Part shown: positions 40,348 through 50,266 of the stretch, in pieces
Layout of the letters: every line of letters starts with the position of its first letter
How positions within the stretch are numbered: the stretch's first letter is position 1
NCBI RefSeq assembly: GCF_002901865.1
Contig: NZ_PPQF01000008.1
Coordinates: forward strand, 1-64,000
Source: Staphylococcus agnetis
GTDB taxonomy: Bacteria > Bacillota > Bacilli > Staphylococcales > Staphylococcaceae
Direction: 5' to 3'
Length of the DNA: 64,000 bases
The notes under the pieces: model-generated
The model's database searches: none
Seen by the model: only the letters and a program-made list of their open reading frames with translations
What the model was told of the DNA's origin: nothing
Position numbers and translations under genes: made by a program

Positions 40348-40419
40348 GCGCGTTAAGGATTTCCTTAACCGCTTTGATAGGGGCTAGGACAGCATATGAT
40401 GTCCCGGCCCTCTTTTTTT
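40348..40419 (+). terminator. Two hairpins after rpmH, the second a strong terminator
   Basis: GCGTTAAGGA / TCCTTAACCGC (40348-40371), then AGGGGCTAGGACA / TGTCCCGGCCCT followed by seven T (40379-40419). This likely sets a higher rpmH than rnpA transcript level. Confidence 0.85.
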
Positions 40420-40473
40420 CGGTACGAAAATGTAACGAATGATGTTCGAATTGAGAAAGCTGAGTGATGTTCA

Positions 40474-40821
40474 ATGGAAAAAGCATACCGCATCAAAAAA
40501 AATTCAGATTTTCAATTGATCTATCGGAAGGGGAGGTCAGTTGCGAATCGACAGTTTGTCGTCTATACGTATCGTCATAACCAAAATGAACATTTTAGAT
40601 TAGGGATTAGTGTATCTAAAAAAATTGGTAATGCGGTAACACGTAATAGAATTAAACGCAGTGTGAGAGAATGCTTTAAAATTCATAAATTAGATATATT
40701 ACCTTTAGATATAATTGTAATCGCAAGACATCCTGCAAAAGAAATGTCTACATTAGAAATTCAAAAAAGTTTAGAACATGTTTTAAAAATAGCGAAAGTA
40801 TTTAATAAGAAAATCAAATAA
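40474..40821 (+). CDS. rnpA: Ribonuclease P protein component
   Basis: The protein subunit of RNase P, which assists the catalytic RNA in cutting tRNA 5' leaders. 115 residues, beginning MEKAYRIKKNSDFQLIYRKG. The RNR motif AVTRNRIKRSVRE and the conserved LGISVSKKIGNA are present. The adjacent rpmH-rnpA pair is universal. The gene that often follows elsewhere (yidC) is absent here; mnmE follows after 183 bases, a normal staphylococcal arrangement. Confidence 0.97.
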   Translation: MEKAYRIKKNSDFQLIYRKGRSVANRQFVVYTYRHNQNEHFRLGISVSKKIGNAVTRNRIKRSVRECFKIHKLDILPLDIIVIARHPAKEMSTLEIQKSLEHVLKIAKVFNKKIK

Positions 40822-40832
40822 AATTAGACATC

Positions 40833-40856
40833 CGTTTGTGTGACTTCAGACAAACG
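40833..40856 (+). other. Hairpin downstream of rnpA
   Basis: CGTTTGT-GTGACTTCAG-ACAAACG, seven-base perfect arms, eleven bases after the rnpA stop. No T-tract follows. It closely resembles the hairpin at 18347-18366 before azlC. The remaining bases to mnmE show only the mnmE ribosome site. Confidence 0.5.
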
Positions 40857-41004
40857 TAAGACTGACTCGCGTGTTATAAACACCTCATATATCAAGGTTT
40901 GCGTAGGTTAGGGCGTCTTTACACATGATTGATGATGCACATGAATCGTAATAAGGTTTGAAACATTTTACAATAGATATAATGGTAAAGGAGGTACGTG
41001 TGTC

Positions 41005-42387
41005 ATGGAACAATTAGATACAATTACAAGTATATCAACCCCAATGGGGGAGGGGGCAATTGGTATTGTCCGTTTATCAGGTCACGATGCCGTAGAGATA
41101 GCTGATAAACTCTATAAAGGTAAACGTGCATTAAAAGACGTTGCGTCTCATACGATTAATTATGGTCACATTATTGATCCTGAAACGAATGAAACGGTTG
41201 AAGAAGTCATGGTCTCAGTGTTACGTGCACCAAAAACATTTACACGAGAAGATATTATTGAGATTAACTGTCATGGTGGTATTTTAACAATTAATCGTAT
41301 ACTCGAACTGACAATGACACATGGCGCACGTATCGCAGAGCCTGGTGAGTATACAAAACGCGCATTTTTAAATGGACGTATTGATTTATCACAAGCTGAA
41401 GCTGTGATGGATTTTATTAGAGCGAAGACTGACCGCGCGTCTAAAGTAGCCCAAAATCAAATAGAGGGACGCTTAAGTGATATGATCAAGGCACAACGTC
41501 AATCTATTTTAGAAATTTTAGCGCAAGTTGAAGTGAATATAGATTATCCAGAGTATGATGATGTTGAAGATGCGACAACTGAGTTTTTATTAGAACGTTC
41601 AAAAGCGATAAAAACAGATATCCAAAAATTACTTGATACAGGTGTTCAAGGTAAAATTATGAGAGAAGGCTTATCTACGGTCATTGTAGGCAAACCTAAC
41701 GTAGGGAAGTCTTCCATGTTAAACAGTTTAATTCATGATAACAAGGCAATCGTGACTGAAATAGCAGGGACTACACGGGATGTCTTAGAAGAATATGTTA
41801 ATGTGCGAGGTGTGCCACTTAGATTAGTTGACACAGCTGGTATACGTGAAACGGAAGATATTGTGGAACGTATAGGTGTAGAACGTTCGCGCAAAGCATT
41901 AAGCGAAGCAGACCTCATTCTATTTGTTTTAAATTATAATGAAGCGCTCACAGAAGAAGATAGAAAATTATATGAAGTCATTAAAAATGAAGATGCGATT
42001 GTGATCATTAATAAAATGGATTTAGAACAACGCCTTGATATTGATGAAGTGAAAGCGATGGTAGGGGACATGCCTATTATTGAAACGTCTATTTTAAAAC
42101 AACAAGGTATCGATGATCTCGAACTTCAAATCAGAGATTTATTCTTTGGTGGAGAAGTCCAAAGCCAAGATATGACATATGTATCTAACTCACGACATAT
42201 ATCTTTATTAAAACAAGCAAAACAAGCAATTCAAGATGCCATTGATGCAGCCGAAATGGGTGTCCCAATGGATATGGTACAAATTGATCTAACGCGCACA
42301 TGGGAAATTTTAGGAGAAATCATAGGCGAATCGGCAAGTGAAGAATTAATCGATCAACTTTTTAGCCAATTCTGTCTTGGAAAATAA
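41005..42387 (+). CDS. mnmE: tRNA modification GTPase MnmE
   Basis: With MnmG, installs the 5-carboxymethylaminomethyl group on uridine 34 of several tRNAs. 460 residues: N-terminal tetrahydrofolate-binding domain ([18 protein letters not shown]), helical domain, and inserted G domain with G1 GKPNVGKSS (near residue 228), G3 DTAG and G4 NKMD. The C-terminal active-site Cys is in FCLGK at the very end. A perfect AAAGGAGGT precedes the ATG. It is followed at once by mnmG. Confidence 0.98.
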   Translation: MEQLDTITSISTPMGEGAIGIVRLSGHDAVEIADKLYKGKRALKDVASHTINYGHIIDPETNETVEEVMVSVLRAPKTFTREDIIEINCHGGILTINRILELTMTHGARIAEPGEYTKRAFLNGRIDLSQAEAVMDFIRAKTDRASKVAQNQIEGRLSDMIKAQRQSILEILAQVEVNIDYPEYDDVEDATTEFLLERSKAIKTDIQKLLDTGVQGKIMREGLSTVIVGKPNVGKSSMLNSLIHDNKAIVTEIAGTTRDVLEEYVNVRGVPLRLVDTAGIRETEDIVERIGVERSRKALSEADLILFVLNYNEALTEEDRKLYEVIKNEDAIVIINKMDLEQRLDIDEVKAMVGDMPIIETSILKQQGIDDLELQIRDLFFGGEVQSQDMTYVSNSRHISLLKQAKQAIQDAIDAAEMGVPMDMVQIDLTRTWEILGEIIGESASEELIDQLFSQFCLGK

Positions 42388-42403
42388 AAAAGGAGGATTT
42401 AGA

Positions 42404-44278
42404 ATGACACAGAATTATGATGTCATTGTCGTAGGGGCAGGGCACTCTGGAATTGAAGCTGGATTAGCGGCAGCACGTCGTGGCGCCAAAACGCTGATGT
42501 TAACGATTAACTTAGACAATATTGCGTTTATGCCATGTAACCCATCAGTTGGCGGACCAGCGAAAGGTATCGTTGTTCGTGAAATCGATGCCTTAGGTGG
42601 TCAAATGGCTAAAACGATAGATAAAACGCATATCCAAATGCGTATGTTGAATACAGGTAAAGGGCCTGCAGTACGTGCATTACGTGCACAAGCTGACAAA
42701 GTATTATACCAACAAGAAATGAAACGTGTATTAGAAGATGAGCCTAATCTTGATGTGATGCAAGGCATGGTTGATGAGCTTATCATTGAAAATGATGAAG
42801 TTAAAGGTGTGCGTACAAATATTGGTACGGAGTATATGGCACAAGCCGTTATATTAACGACGGGAACGTTCCTTCGTGGTGAAATCATCTTAGGAAACTT
42901 AAAATATTCTAGTGGCCCTAATCATCAATTACCATCTATTACACTAGCAGATCATTTAAGAGGTCTTGGATTCGATGTTGTACGTTTTAAAACAGGTACA
43001 CCACCACGTGTGAATGCTCGATCAATTGATTATAGCAAAACGGAAATCCAACCGGGTGACGATGTTGGTCGTGCATTTAGTTATGAAACGACAGAGTATA
43101 TTTTAGACCAACTTCCGTGTTGGTTAACATATACAAATGGTGACACGCACAAAGTCATTGATGATAATTTACATTTATCTGCGATGTATTCCGGTATGAT
43201 TAAAGGAACAGGTCCAAGGTATTGTCCATCTATTGAAGATAAATTTGTGCGTTTTAATGATAAGCCACGTCATCAACTATTCCTTGAGCCTGAAGGACGT
43301 CATACGAATGAGGTCTATGTCCAAGGCTTATCGACAAGTTTACCAGAGCATGTTCAACGCCAAATGTTGGCTACCATTCCTGGATTAGAAAAAGCAGACA
43401 TGATGCGTGCAGGTTATGCGATAGAGTATGATGCGATTGTACCAACGCAATTATGGCCAACACTTGAAACGAAAAAAATAAAAAACCTTTATACTGCTGG
43501 TCAAATTAATGGTACGTCAGGATACGAAGAAGCAGCAGGCCAAGGTTTAATGGCAGGAATCAATGCGGCAGCGCGTATTTTAGGGAAAGAAGAAACGATT
43601 TTACAACGTTCTGATGCCTATATTGGTGTATTAATAGATGACCTCGTTACGAAAGGGACAAATGAACCGTACCGTCTCTTAACATCACGTGCAGAATATC
43701 GCTTACTTTTACGTCATGATAATGCAGATTTACGCTTAACTGATATTGGCTACGAATTAGGACTCATTTCTGAAGAACGTTATGCAAAGTTCCAAGCAAA
43801 ACGACAACATATTGAAGCAGAAATAGCCCGTTTATCTCAAATCCGAATTAAGCCAAACGAACGTGTACAAAGTATTATTGAGCGTGAAAGTGGTTCGCGT
43901 TTGAAAGATGGTATTTTAGCGAAAGAATTATTACGTCGCCCTGAAATGACTTATACAACCATTTTAGAAATATTAGAAGAAACGTCTCAATTAGGTTCAG
44001 ATATTGAAGAGCAGGTAGAAATTCAAACGAAATACGAAGGCTACATCACGAAATCTTTACAACAAGTTGATAAAGTGAAACGTATGGAACAAAAGAAAAT
44101 TCCAGAAGACTTGGATTATAGTAAAATTGATAGTCTTGCAACGGAAGCACGTGAAAAACTTACGGAAGTAAAACCATTAAATATTGCACAAGCATCACGA
44201 ATTTCGGGTGTAAACCCTGCCGATATCTCCATATTGCTCGTGTATTTAGAACAAGGTAAATTGCAGAGGGTGAAATAA
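42404..44278 (+). CDS. mnmG: tRNA modification FAD enzyme MnmG (GidA)
   Basis: FAD-dependent partner of MnmE in wobble-uridine modification. 624 residues. Rossmann motif [17 protein letters not shown] at the N-terminus, conserved [12 protein letters not shown] and [20 protein letters not shown], and a helical C-terminal domain that binds MnmE. The ATG at 42404 ([10 protein letters not shown]) has AGGAGGA eight bases upstream; a longer frame overlapping mnmE is rejected. rsmG starts immediately after the stop codon. Confidence 0.98.
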   Translation: MTQNYDVIVVGAGHSGIEAGLAAARRGAKTLMLTINLDNIAFMPCNPSVGGPAKGIVVREIDALGGQMAKTIDKTHIQMRMLNTGKGPAVRALRAQADKVLYQQEMKRVLEDEPNLDVMQGMVDELIIENDEVKGVRTNIGTEYMAQAVILTTGTFLRGEIILGNLKYSSGPNHQLPSITLADHLRGLGFDVVRFKTGTPPRVNARSIDYSKTEIQPGDDVGRAFSYETTEYILDQLPCWLTYTNGDTHKVIDDNLHLSAMYSGMIKGTGPRYCPSIEDKFVRFNDKPRHQLFLEPEGRHTNEVYVQGLSTSLPEHVQRQMLATIPGLEKADMMRAGYAIEYDAIVPTQLWPTLETKKIKNLYTAGQINGTSGYEEAAGQGLMAGINAAARILGKEETILQRSDAYIGVLIDDLVTKGTNEPYRLLTSRAEYRLLLRHDNADLRLTDIGYELGLISEERYAKFQAKRQHIEAEIARLSQIRIKPNERVQSIIERESGSRLKDGILAKELLRRPEMTYTTILEILEETSQLGSDIEEQVEIQTKYEGYITKSLQQVDKVKRMEQKKIPEDLDYSKIDSLATEAREKLTEVKPLNIAQASRISGVNPADISILLVYLEQGKLQRVK

Positions 44279-44998
44279 ATGAGTGTCACATGGTTAGCAT
44301 CTCAACTTGAATCTCATGGTATCACGTTATCGGATAAGCAAAAACAACAGTTTGAAACATATTATGATATGCTTATCACATGGAATGAAAAAATTAATTT
44401 AACAAGCATCACTGAAGAGCATGAGGTGTATTTAAAACATTTCTATGATTCTATTACACCAAGCTTTTATCATGATTTCACTCATGATATGCATTTATGT
44501 GACGTCGGTGCAGGGGCTGGTTTTCCAAGTATTCCATTAAAAATCGTTTTTCCCAACATCCATGTCACGATTGTTGATTCTTTAAATAAACGTATTCAGT
44601 TTTTAAATCAACTTGCACATGCATTAGATCTTGAAGGTGTACATTTTGTACATGATCGTGCAGAAACATTTGGGAAAAATCAAGACTACCGAGGGTCTTT
44701 TGATATTGTAACAGCAAGAGCTGTGGCACGTATGGCAGTTTTAAGTGAATTGTGCTTACCACTTGTTAAAACGCGGGGCATGTTTATCGCTTTAAAATCA
44801 TCAAAAGGTCAAGAAGAACTAGAAGAAGCACGATTTGGCATTGGTGTTTTTGGAGGGCGTATTGGTGATGTGCATACTTTTGAATTACCAGAAGATGCAG
44901 GAGAAAGACAAATTATTAAAATTGAAAAGCGTAGTCAAACACCTAAAAAGTACCCAAGAAAACCTGGCACACCAAATAAATCACCTTTAATCGACTAA
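44279..44998 (+). CDS. rsmG: 16S rRNA (guanine527-N7)-methyltransferase RsmG (GidB)
   Basis: SAM-dependent methylation of G527 in 16S rRNA; loss gives low-level streptomycin resistance in other bacteria. 239 residues. The SAM-binding motif is [17 protein letters not shown], followed by [11 protein letters not shown] and a basic C-terminal tail ([10 protein letters not shown]). The start codon abuts the mnmG stop and uses the GAGGGTG at the end of mnmG, implying translational coupling. Confidence 0.97.
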   Translation: MSVTWLASQLESHGITLSDKQKQQFETYYDMLITWNEKINLTSITEEHEVYLKHFYDSITPSFYHDFTHDMHLCDVGAGAGFPSIPLKIVFPNIHVTIVDSLNKRIQFLNQLAHALDLEGVHFVHDRAETFGKNQDYRGSFDIVTARAVARMAVLSELCLPLVKTRGMFIALKSSKGQEELEEARFGIGVFGGRIGDVHTFELPEDAGERQIIKIEKRSQTPKKYPRKPGTPNKSPLID

Positions 44999-45037
44999 AT
45001 GGTGTAGGTTTGGGATGGTTTAAGGGAGAGAAGACAT

Positions 45038-45895
45038 ATGAAAAAACCTTTTTCTAAACTATTTGGATTAAAAAATAAAGATGAATTACTTGAGGTTGTA
45101 AACGATAGTGCACAAGGCGTGGAGACGATTAAGATTGAACGTATTGTGCCTAACCGTTATCAACCGCGTCAAACCTTTGACCCTGCACGCATTGAAGAAC
45201 TCGCTGAGTCTATACACGCGCATGGATTACTTCAACCCATTGTCGTACGACCTATAGAAGAAAATATGTATGAAATTATAGCAGGTGAACGCCGTTTTCG
45301 TGCTTTACAACATCTTCATAAAAGTGAAGCGGATGTCATTGTTAGACCACTCAGCGATGAAGAAACTGCGGTTGTAGCACTTATCGAAAACATTCAACGT
45401 GAAAACCTGTCGGCAGTTGAGGAAGCAGAAGCGTATAAGAAATTATTAGCGTTCGAAGGTATTACCCAATCAGAACTTGCGAAAAGCGTTGGTAAAAGTC
45501 AAAGTTTTATCGCAAATAAGTTGCGCTTGCTTAAACTGGAGCCGATAGTTCTGGATGCGGTACGTGAACATAAAATCACGGAACGTCACGGACGTGCTTT
45601 AGTTGGACAACCGTCTGAACGCCAAAAAGAAATGTTAGAAATCATTTTAAATGAACAATTGAACGTGAAGCAGACAGAGGAGCGTCTGAAAGCGACACAT
45701 ACAGCTGTTGAAAAACCTGAAGACAGTGAAATCGTCACAGCGCGACCTCCTGAATTTGTACGTGATATTTCGGAAGCACGAGATATTATTGCCGATAGTT
45801 TATTAGAAATTAAAGCGAACGGCATTAAATATGAACAAAAAGAAAAAGATCATGACGACTATTATGAAATTAATATTCGGGTCTATCGAAAGTAA
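45038..45895 (+). CDS. noc: Nucleoid occlusion protein Noc (ParB family)
   Basis: A CTP-dependent ParB-family DNA clamp that prevents Z-ring assembly over the nucleoid and in S. aureus also restrains initiation. 285 residues. It begins with the membrane-targeting amphipathic helix MKKPFSKLFGLKN, then the ParB box GERRFRALQ and ENIQRENLSAVEEAEAY, and a helix-turn-helix around QSELAKSVGKSQSFIANKLR. Position after rsmG marks it as Noc rather than ParB/Spo0J. A terminator follows. Confidence 0.95.
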   Translation: MKKPFSKLFGLKNKDELLEVVNDSAQGVETIKIERIVPNRYQPRQTFDPARIEELAESIHAHGLLQPIVVRPIEENMYEIIAGERRFRALQHLHKSEADVIVRPLSDEETAVVALIENIQRENLSAVEEAEAYKKLLAFEGITQSELAKSVGKSQSFIANKLRLLKLEPIVLDAVREHKITERHGRALVGQPSERQKEMLEIILNEQLNVKQTEERLKATHTAVEKPEDSEIVTARPPEFVRDISEARDIIADSLLEIKANGIKYEQKEKDHDDYYEINIRVYRK

Positions 45896-45923
45896 CTCAG
45901 GACATTTCCTGGGTTATTTTTTT
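45894..45923 (+). terminator. Terminator after noc
   Basis: AACTCAGGA / TCCTGGGTT stem followed by eight T, overlapping the noc stop codon. Confidence 0.85.
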
Positions 45924-46047
45924 GTCAAATATTAAAAAGAGACTGAAGCTCATTAACATACATAAGGCTGAGACTATGTTGGTGAGAATGCTTAAGCTAA
46001 CATGCTCGTAGAAGTAGCCATATTTAGTATGTAATATAATGACATAG
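45924..46047. other. Intergenic region after noc
   Basis: AT-rich, no gene. Contains only the GAGACTGAAG and AAGGCTGAGACTA-type stretches common in staphylococcal intergenic DNA; nothing assigned. Sequence from 46088 to 46189 is likewise empty. Confidence 0.5.
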
Positions 46048-46087
46048 AAAAAACCTTCAAAATTCATGAGGGTATGAACTTTGAAGG
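46048..46087 (-). terminator. Terminator of the mhq-type operon
   Basis: On the minus strand CCTTCAAAGTTCAT pairs with ATGAATTTTGAAGG (one mismatch) and is followed by six T, 100 bases past the last gene. Confidence 0.75.
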
Positions 46088-46189
46088 CGTAAATACATAT
46101 TTTATAAAGAATATTAAATGGTTTGAAGTAAACGATGAAATAAGATATGCGACGTCATTGAACTAGCGTCTTGAAAAGTCACCCTTGTA

Positions 46190-46777
46190 TTACAGTGTGG
46201 CTTTTGCGGCTTCGATTGCGTCACTTGTGAGTTCATGGCTATTTACCCAATAAGATGTAACATGTGCGCCACGTTGCTTAAATAATTGTTCCACGTCATG
46301 ACTTTGTTGAACAGTGACGATTGGATCATTTTCACCCATGGATAGGAACACGGATTTTTGTGATAAGTCTAAATGTGTGTCAACGTCCAAAGGGTAGAGT
46401 GGCGCAAAAAGTAAGCCTTTACGATATGGCATATCCGCATTTAATAATAATTCAATCGCGATATTCGCACCATTTGAAAACCCGACTAAAATCACATGAT
46501 TGATATCAAACCCATAGTGTTGTGCGGCCGTTTGAATATATTGATGCAGTTCATGGGCGCGGAATTTTAAATCTTCAACATCATAGTTGCCTTCACCATG
46601 ACGTTTGAAAAACCGGTTCATCCCGTTTTCTAAAACATTTCCTCGGACGCCAAGTGCGTGATACGATGGGTCAAGTAATTCAGCTACGGGTAATAAATCA
46701 TGCTCATTGCCTCCGGTACCATGTAAAAGTACAAATGTCGGTGCCTGTGCTTGACCTTGTTTAAAAATATGTTCCAT
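46190..46777 (-). CDS. mhqD: MhqD-like carboxylesterase/phospholipase family protein
   Basis: An alpha/beta-hydrolase of 195 residues. LLHGTGGNEHDLLP forms the oxyanion region, the nucleophile elbow is GFSNGANIA, and the acid and base lie in MGENDPIV and NSHELT. In S. aureus and B. subtilis, MhqD belongs to the MhqR-controlled quinone/thiol-stress regulon. Here it is the third gene after mhqE and a flavin-reductase-like gene and starts directly after the latter's stop. Substrate is unknown. Confidence 0.85.
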   Translation of the reverse strand: MEHIFKQGQAQAPTFVLLHGTGGNEHDLLPVAELLDPSYHALGVRGNVLENGMNRFFKRHGEGNYDVEDLKFRAHELHQYIQTAAQHYGFDINHVILVGFSNGANIAIELLLNADMPYRKGLLFAPLYPLDVDTHLDLSQKSVFLSMGENDPIVTVQQSHDVEQLFKQRGAHVTSYWVNSHELTSDAIEAAKATL

Positions 46778-47413
46778 TTATTTTTCACCTCGTTTAAATC
46801 TAGGTCGTTCAATTGTAAAAAAGTCACCTAATGTCGCATAATCATCACCGGCAAGACGGCTTACCGGTTGAAGTCTGGCTACATCCACATAACCTTTTTC
46901 GGGATCGTAAAGTGTCTCATCAATATAGAGATGTGTGATTTCTAATAGCATTAAGTCTGAGACAGTATGCCCTTCCGTCTTAATTTCAATATGCTCATAT
47001 AGCCTTGTCTCAAATCGTACAGGGCTTTCATTTAAAGCTGGAATGCGTGATGTTGACGAATGACAAGTTGTAAACTGAGTCAAATCAAGTTCACTGTTAT
47101 TGATATTCAATGGTGCAGCGGTTTGATTCGCATCATGAACATTAGTTTCTGTCACCACATGTACGATTGCCTCCTTAAGTGATGCGATATGATGGGCAGT
47201 ATCTTTCATGGCGCCATCGTCGTGTCGCTGTATTGCTACAGATAGGATGGGCGGTTGTGATGACACGATATTAAAGAAACTAAATGGTGCAATATTCGTG
47301 ATACCTTCTTCAGATAAAGTTGTAATGAGCGCAATGGGTCTCGGCACAACGGTGCCAATTAAAAACTTATATAATGCGTGTTTTGTTAAACTTTCTGCTT
47401 GAATATGATACAT
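46778..47413 (-). CDS. Flavin reductase-like domain protein (FMN-binding split barrel)
   Basis: A 211-residue protein of the flavin reductase-like family. FLIGTVVPRPIALITTLSEEG is the usual FMN-binding N-terminal stretch, followed by NIAPFSFFNIVSSQPPILSV, another family signature. These proteins bind FMN and either reduce free flavin or serve partner oxygenases. Insertion between mhqE and mhqD suggests a role in quinone or aromatic detoxification. I use the ATG at 47413 (MYHIQAESLTK), eight bases after GGAGGT. The S. aureus mhqRED operon, as I recall, lacks this gene. Confidence 0.85.
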   Translation of the reverse strand: MYHIQAESLTKHALYKFLIGTVVPRPIALITTLSEEGITNIAPFSFFNIVSSQPPILSVAIQRHDDGAMKDTAHHIASLKEAIVHVVTETNVHDANQTAAPLNINNSELDLTQFTTCHSSTSRIPALNESPVRFETRLYEHIEIKTEGHTVSDLMLLEITHLYIDETLYDPEKGYVDVARLQPVSRLAGDDYATLGDFFTIERPRFKRGEK

Positions 47414-47437
47414 CTCATCAGACCTCCACATAGAGAA

Positions 47438-48397
47438 TTAATGGGATCGTTTTGTATTAAATGGTCTTATTTCTGATTCTATAAAGTCTCTTTTGCTTTC
47501 TAAAAATGGTGGTAAAGATAGTGATTCACCTAATGTTTCATAAGGTTCATCTCCCATGAAACCAGGACCGTCTGTTGAAAGTTCAATTAAGATATGTCCA
47601 ATGCGTGCATAGAGTGCTTTAAAGAAGAAGCGGTCAATGATGCCTGAATTTCTTACGCCTAATGCTTCATAACGTTCAAACCAATCTTGTATTGCTGTAT
47701 CATCTTCAACACGGAATGATACGTGGTGTACTTCACCGTAGCCTTGACGTGCTTGCGTACCTTGGTCTTTACGTAAAATCACTTGTCCCCCATTACCACC
47801 TTCACCTACTTCTAAAATCGAAACATCTTCTGTTTCTAAAATAGGTGTCATGCCATAAAGATCAATGAGTGTTTGTTTAAATTTGTCATAATAACTTATT
47901 GTAATTTCAATGGGACCTAATCCATAAATCGCTTTATCTTCTGGGACAGGTCCATTTTTCCAAGGTACGCCAGGTGCGACACCTGTATTATTTTCATCAG
48001 AAATCAATTGGTAAGTCTGACCGTCCTCTTCTTCAAAGGGTAACACTTTTTTACCGAATAAGTCTTGAATACCATCATGTTTTACATTAAATGCATCAAA
48101 ACGTGCTTGATAGTATTCGAGTGCTGCATCATTTGGAACACGAAATGAAGGACGGCTGATTGAATTTGTTCCTTTTTGACCTTTTGGATTGTTTGGAAAA
48201 TCAAAGAATGTCATATCAGTACCTGCATTGCCTTCATCATCGGCAAAAAATGTATGGTACGTATAAATATCATCTTGATTGACTGTTTTTTTCACAAGGC
48301 GCATGCCTAAAACATCTGTAAAAAAGTGGTAGTTACGTTCAGCATCATCTGTCATTGCAGTCACATGATGAATACCTTTTAATGGAAATTGAATCAT
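47438..48397 (-). CDS. mhqE: Ring-cleaving dioxygenase MhqE/MhqO-like
   Basis: A vicinal-oxygen-chelate (glyoxalase/extradiol dioxygenase) protein with two tandem VOC domains, 319 residues. IHHVTAMTDDAERNYHFFTDVLG begins domain one (metal His) and YGEVHHVSFRVEDD begins domain two (second His), with a Glu in HILIELSTDGPGF completing the metal triad. It opens and detoxifies hydroquinones. Start at ATG 48397 with GGGAGAG upstream. A palindromic operator (48420-48437) sits immediately before it, and the regulator mhqR is next upstream. Confidence 0.92.
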   Translation of the reverse strand: MIQFPLKGIHHVTAMTDDAERNYHFFTDVLGMRLVKKTVNQDDIYTYHTFFADDEGNAGTDMTFFDFPNNPKGQKGTNSISRPSFRVPNDAALEYYQARFDAFNVKHDGIQDLFGKKVLPFEEEDGQTYQLISDENNTGVAPGVPWKNGPVPEDKAIYGLGPIEITISYYDKFKQTLIDLYGMTPILETEDVSILEVGEGGNGGQVILRKDQGTQARQGYGEVHHVSFRVEDDTAIQDWFERYEALGVRNSGIIDRFFFKALYARIGHILIELSTDGPGFMGDEPYETLGESLSLPPFLESKRDFIESEIRPFNTKRSH

Positions 48398-48419
48398 AAT
48401 CAAATCTCTCCCTTAATTA

Positions 48420-48437
48420 TATTTCTAATTCGAAATA
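48420..48437. promoter_or_regulatory. MhqR-type operator before mhqE
   Basis: TATTTCTAATTCGAAATA, two nine-base arms with one mismatch, 22 bases before the mhqE start. Nearly identical to the palindrome before mhqR. Confidence 0.7.
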
Positions 48438-48472
48438 ATTTTAATGTAAAAATCAAGTACACTGAGCCCATA

Positions 48473-48901
48473 TTACTCGGCTTGTGTACTAATGCGTTTG
48501 AGAACTTTTTGTAAACTTTCAAGTTCTTCTTCTGTTAAATCTGAGAATACTGAAGCAATAGCGTCAGCGTGCTGTGGAAAAATCTCTTCCATAAATGCTT
48601 GTCCTTTATCAGTAAGTGAGGCATAACTCACACGTCTATCTTTTGGATCTTGACGACGCTTTATATATCCTTTTTTCTCTAAGTTAGTAACGACATACGT
48701 GGTACTACTACTTGCGATTAAAATGCGCTCTTTAATGCGTTGAATGGTATGTTCTCCACGATTGTAGAGCACTTCTAATACAGCAAATTCTGTAACATTG
48801 AGACCATATGATTTGATATCTTTATGAATTTTCTTATCTAACATGTCGTTTGTGCGTTTAAGGCCAATAAAAACTTTTAATGACGTCTCTGTACGATTCA
48901 A
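48473..48901 (-). CDS. mhqR: MarR-family repressor MhqR
   Basis: A winged-helix MarR-type regulator of 142 residues. Dimerisation helices flank the DNA-binding core (ERILIASSSTTYVVTNLEKKG, then the wing KRRQDPKDRRVSYASLTDKG). MhqR represses quinone-detoxification genes and releases DNA on exposure to quinones by a thiol-independent mechanism. I choose the TTG at 48901 (LNRTETSLKVF), eight bases after GAAGG; a GTG at 48910 is possible. Palindromic operators lie both before it and before mhqE. Note that related MarR proteins such as QsrR are hard to separate by sequence alone, but the neighbours favour MhqR. Confidence 0.87.
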   Translation of the reverse strand: MNRTETSLKVFIGLKRTNDMLDKKIHKDIKSYGLNVTEFAVLEVLYNRGEHTIQRIKERILIASSSTTYVVTNLEKKGYIKRRQDPKDRRVSYASLTDKGQAFMEEIFPQHADAIASVFSDLTEEELESLQKVLKRISTQAE

Positions 48902-48923
48902 AGACAACACCTTCTTTGTTTAT

Positions 48924-48941
48924 TATTTCGAATTCGAGATA
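48924..48941. promoter_or_regulatory. MhqR-type operator before mhqR
   Basis: TATTTCGAATTCGAGATA, a nine-nine palindrome with one mismatch (extendable by one base each side), 23 bases before the mhqR start. It fits the S. aureus MhqR box as I remember it. Confidence 0.8.
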
Positions 48942-49035
48942 ATTATAACCGATACTATCATTTCTGTAAAGTAGAAAGTTTCAAAATAATGTGCTGAGTT
49001 GTGTATGGAATGATATTACAAAACAGAAAATGCAA

Positions 49036-49052
49036 TGTTATTAAATTGTTAA
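49036..49052 (+). promoter_or_regulatory. WalR box upstream of lytM
   Basis: TGTTAT-TAAAT-TGTTAA matches TGTWAH-N5-TGTWAH perfectly on the coding strand, 126 bases before lytM. lytM is a known WalR target in S. aureus. Confidence 0.8.
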
Positions 49053-49177
49053 ACAAACGCTTTTGTTTACTACTGTTTTACAAAATGACTTTAAATTAAT
49101 AACAAACCTTGCTTGGTGGTATAAATATGTTACCATGCTGTTAGCTTTAATAATGCATTAGTTTTAGGAGGATTTAT

Positions 49178-50095
49178 ATGAAAAAAGTAACAGCTGCGAC
49201 AATCGCTACTATTGGATTTGCGACGTTTGGTCTCATGCATGGAGATGCCGAAGCGTCAGAAGGTATCCAACTGTCAGCTTATACTACAACATTTTCAGAA
49301 GAAACGAATGATTATATTACGATAGATGTGCATGGTAATTATCATCATACAATAGATGGTCATTGGGATGTGTCGATGTTTGAACAAGGTTTATATCAAT
49401 CATCATATACTGATGCCAACGGTCATATGCACTATGTGTATTACACACAAACATTCCAAAATGACAATAGTGACACACCTAGCCAATCTCATGAAGCCAT
49501 TCAAGCCCAATACCGTAATAATCAATCACAATACGATGCGTCACAGGCGTACACGCAGTCTCAGGGAGATTGGCATGTAAATGCGACAGATCAAACAGGT
49601 AATGGTACACAAGGTGGAAGAGCCGCTTCTTATGGCATGCCTCAACAACATTCTGGTGGTAATGCTCAGCAAAATCATGACGGTACGTCGAACACGAGTC
49701 AAGCTGCGTCGGGATGGCTTAAAAAGTATCCGAAGTGGCAACCATATGGACAGTATACGACAGGTGGGGCACACTACGGGGTAGACTACGGTATGCCTGA
49801 AAATACACCAGTGTATTCATTTACTGATGGTAAAGTTATTGACAGTGGTTGGAGCAATTACGGTGGAGGTAACCAAATTACTATTCAAGAAGCGAATAGT
49901 AATTATTACCAATGGTATATGCATATGAATCAATTAAATGTTCAAGCAGGTGATACTGTTAAAAAAGGACAACAAATTGGTTTATCAGGTAGCACTGGGA
50001 ATTCTACAGGTCCACACTTACATTTCCAACGTATGTCAGGTGGCATAGGAAATCAGTATGCAGTGAACCCAGACAATTATTTAGCAAATCAATAA
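49178..50095 (+). CDS. lytM: Peptidoglycan glycyl-glycine endopeptidase LytM-type (M23)
   Basis: A secreted autolysin that cuts the pentaglycine bridges of staphylococcal peptidoglycan. 305 residues: signal peptide (about 1-26; cleavage likely AEA-S), an N-terminal occluding region (about 30-105), a low-complexity Gln/Asn/Ser/His linker (about 110-180), and a C-terminal M23 domain with zinc ligands in GAHYGVDYGMP and PHLHFQ. The sequence GWSNYGGGNQITIQEANSN is typical of LytM. AGGAGGA precedes the ATG. The WalR box upstream links it to walRK earlier in the window. It lies next to the mhq genes, unlike in S. aureus. Confidence 0.93.
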   Translation: MKKVTAATIATIGFATFGLMHGDAEASEGIQLSAYTTTFSEETNDYITIDVHGNYHHTIDGHWDVSMFEQGLYQSSYTDANGHMHYVYYTQTFQNDNSDTPSQSHEAIQAQYRNNQSQYDASQAYTQSQGDWHVNATDQTGNGTQGGRAASYGMPQQHSGGNAQQNHDGTSNTSQAASGWLKKYPKWQPYGQYTTGGAHYGVDYGMPENTPVYSFTDGKVIDSGWSNYGGGNQITIQEANSNYYQWYMHMNQLNVQAGDTVKKGQQIGLSGSTGNSTGPHLHFQRMSGGIGNQYAVNPDNYLANQ

Positions 50096-50100
50096 CCATT

Positions 50101-50141
50101 AAGACGGGTGTGTCTCTACGATAGACATACGCGTCTTTTTT
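50101..50141 (+). terminator. Terminator after lytM
   Basis: AAGACGGGTGTGTCT / AGACATACGCGTCTT stem (two mismatches) followed by a T-tract, six bases past the stop. Confidence 0.88.
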
Positions 50142-50266
50142 ATATTAGCGTTGTTTTAACACGGCACGTTATGTCTAAATACTTTTATAGCATAATATTG
50201 GTTAAATGGTGCGCAATGGTGGTATCATTTTTATAGTAGGAAAAATAATGATAAAGGATGATTGCT

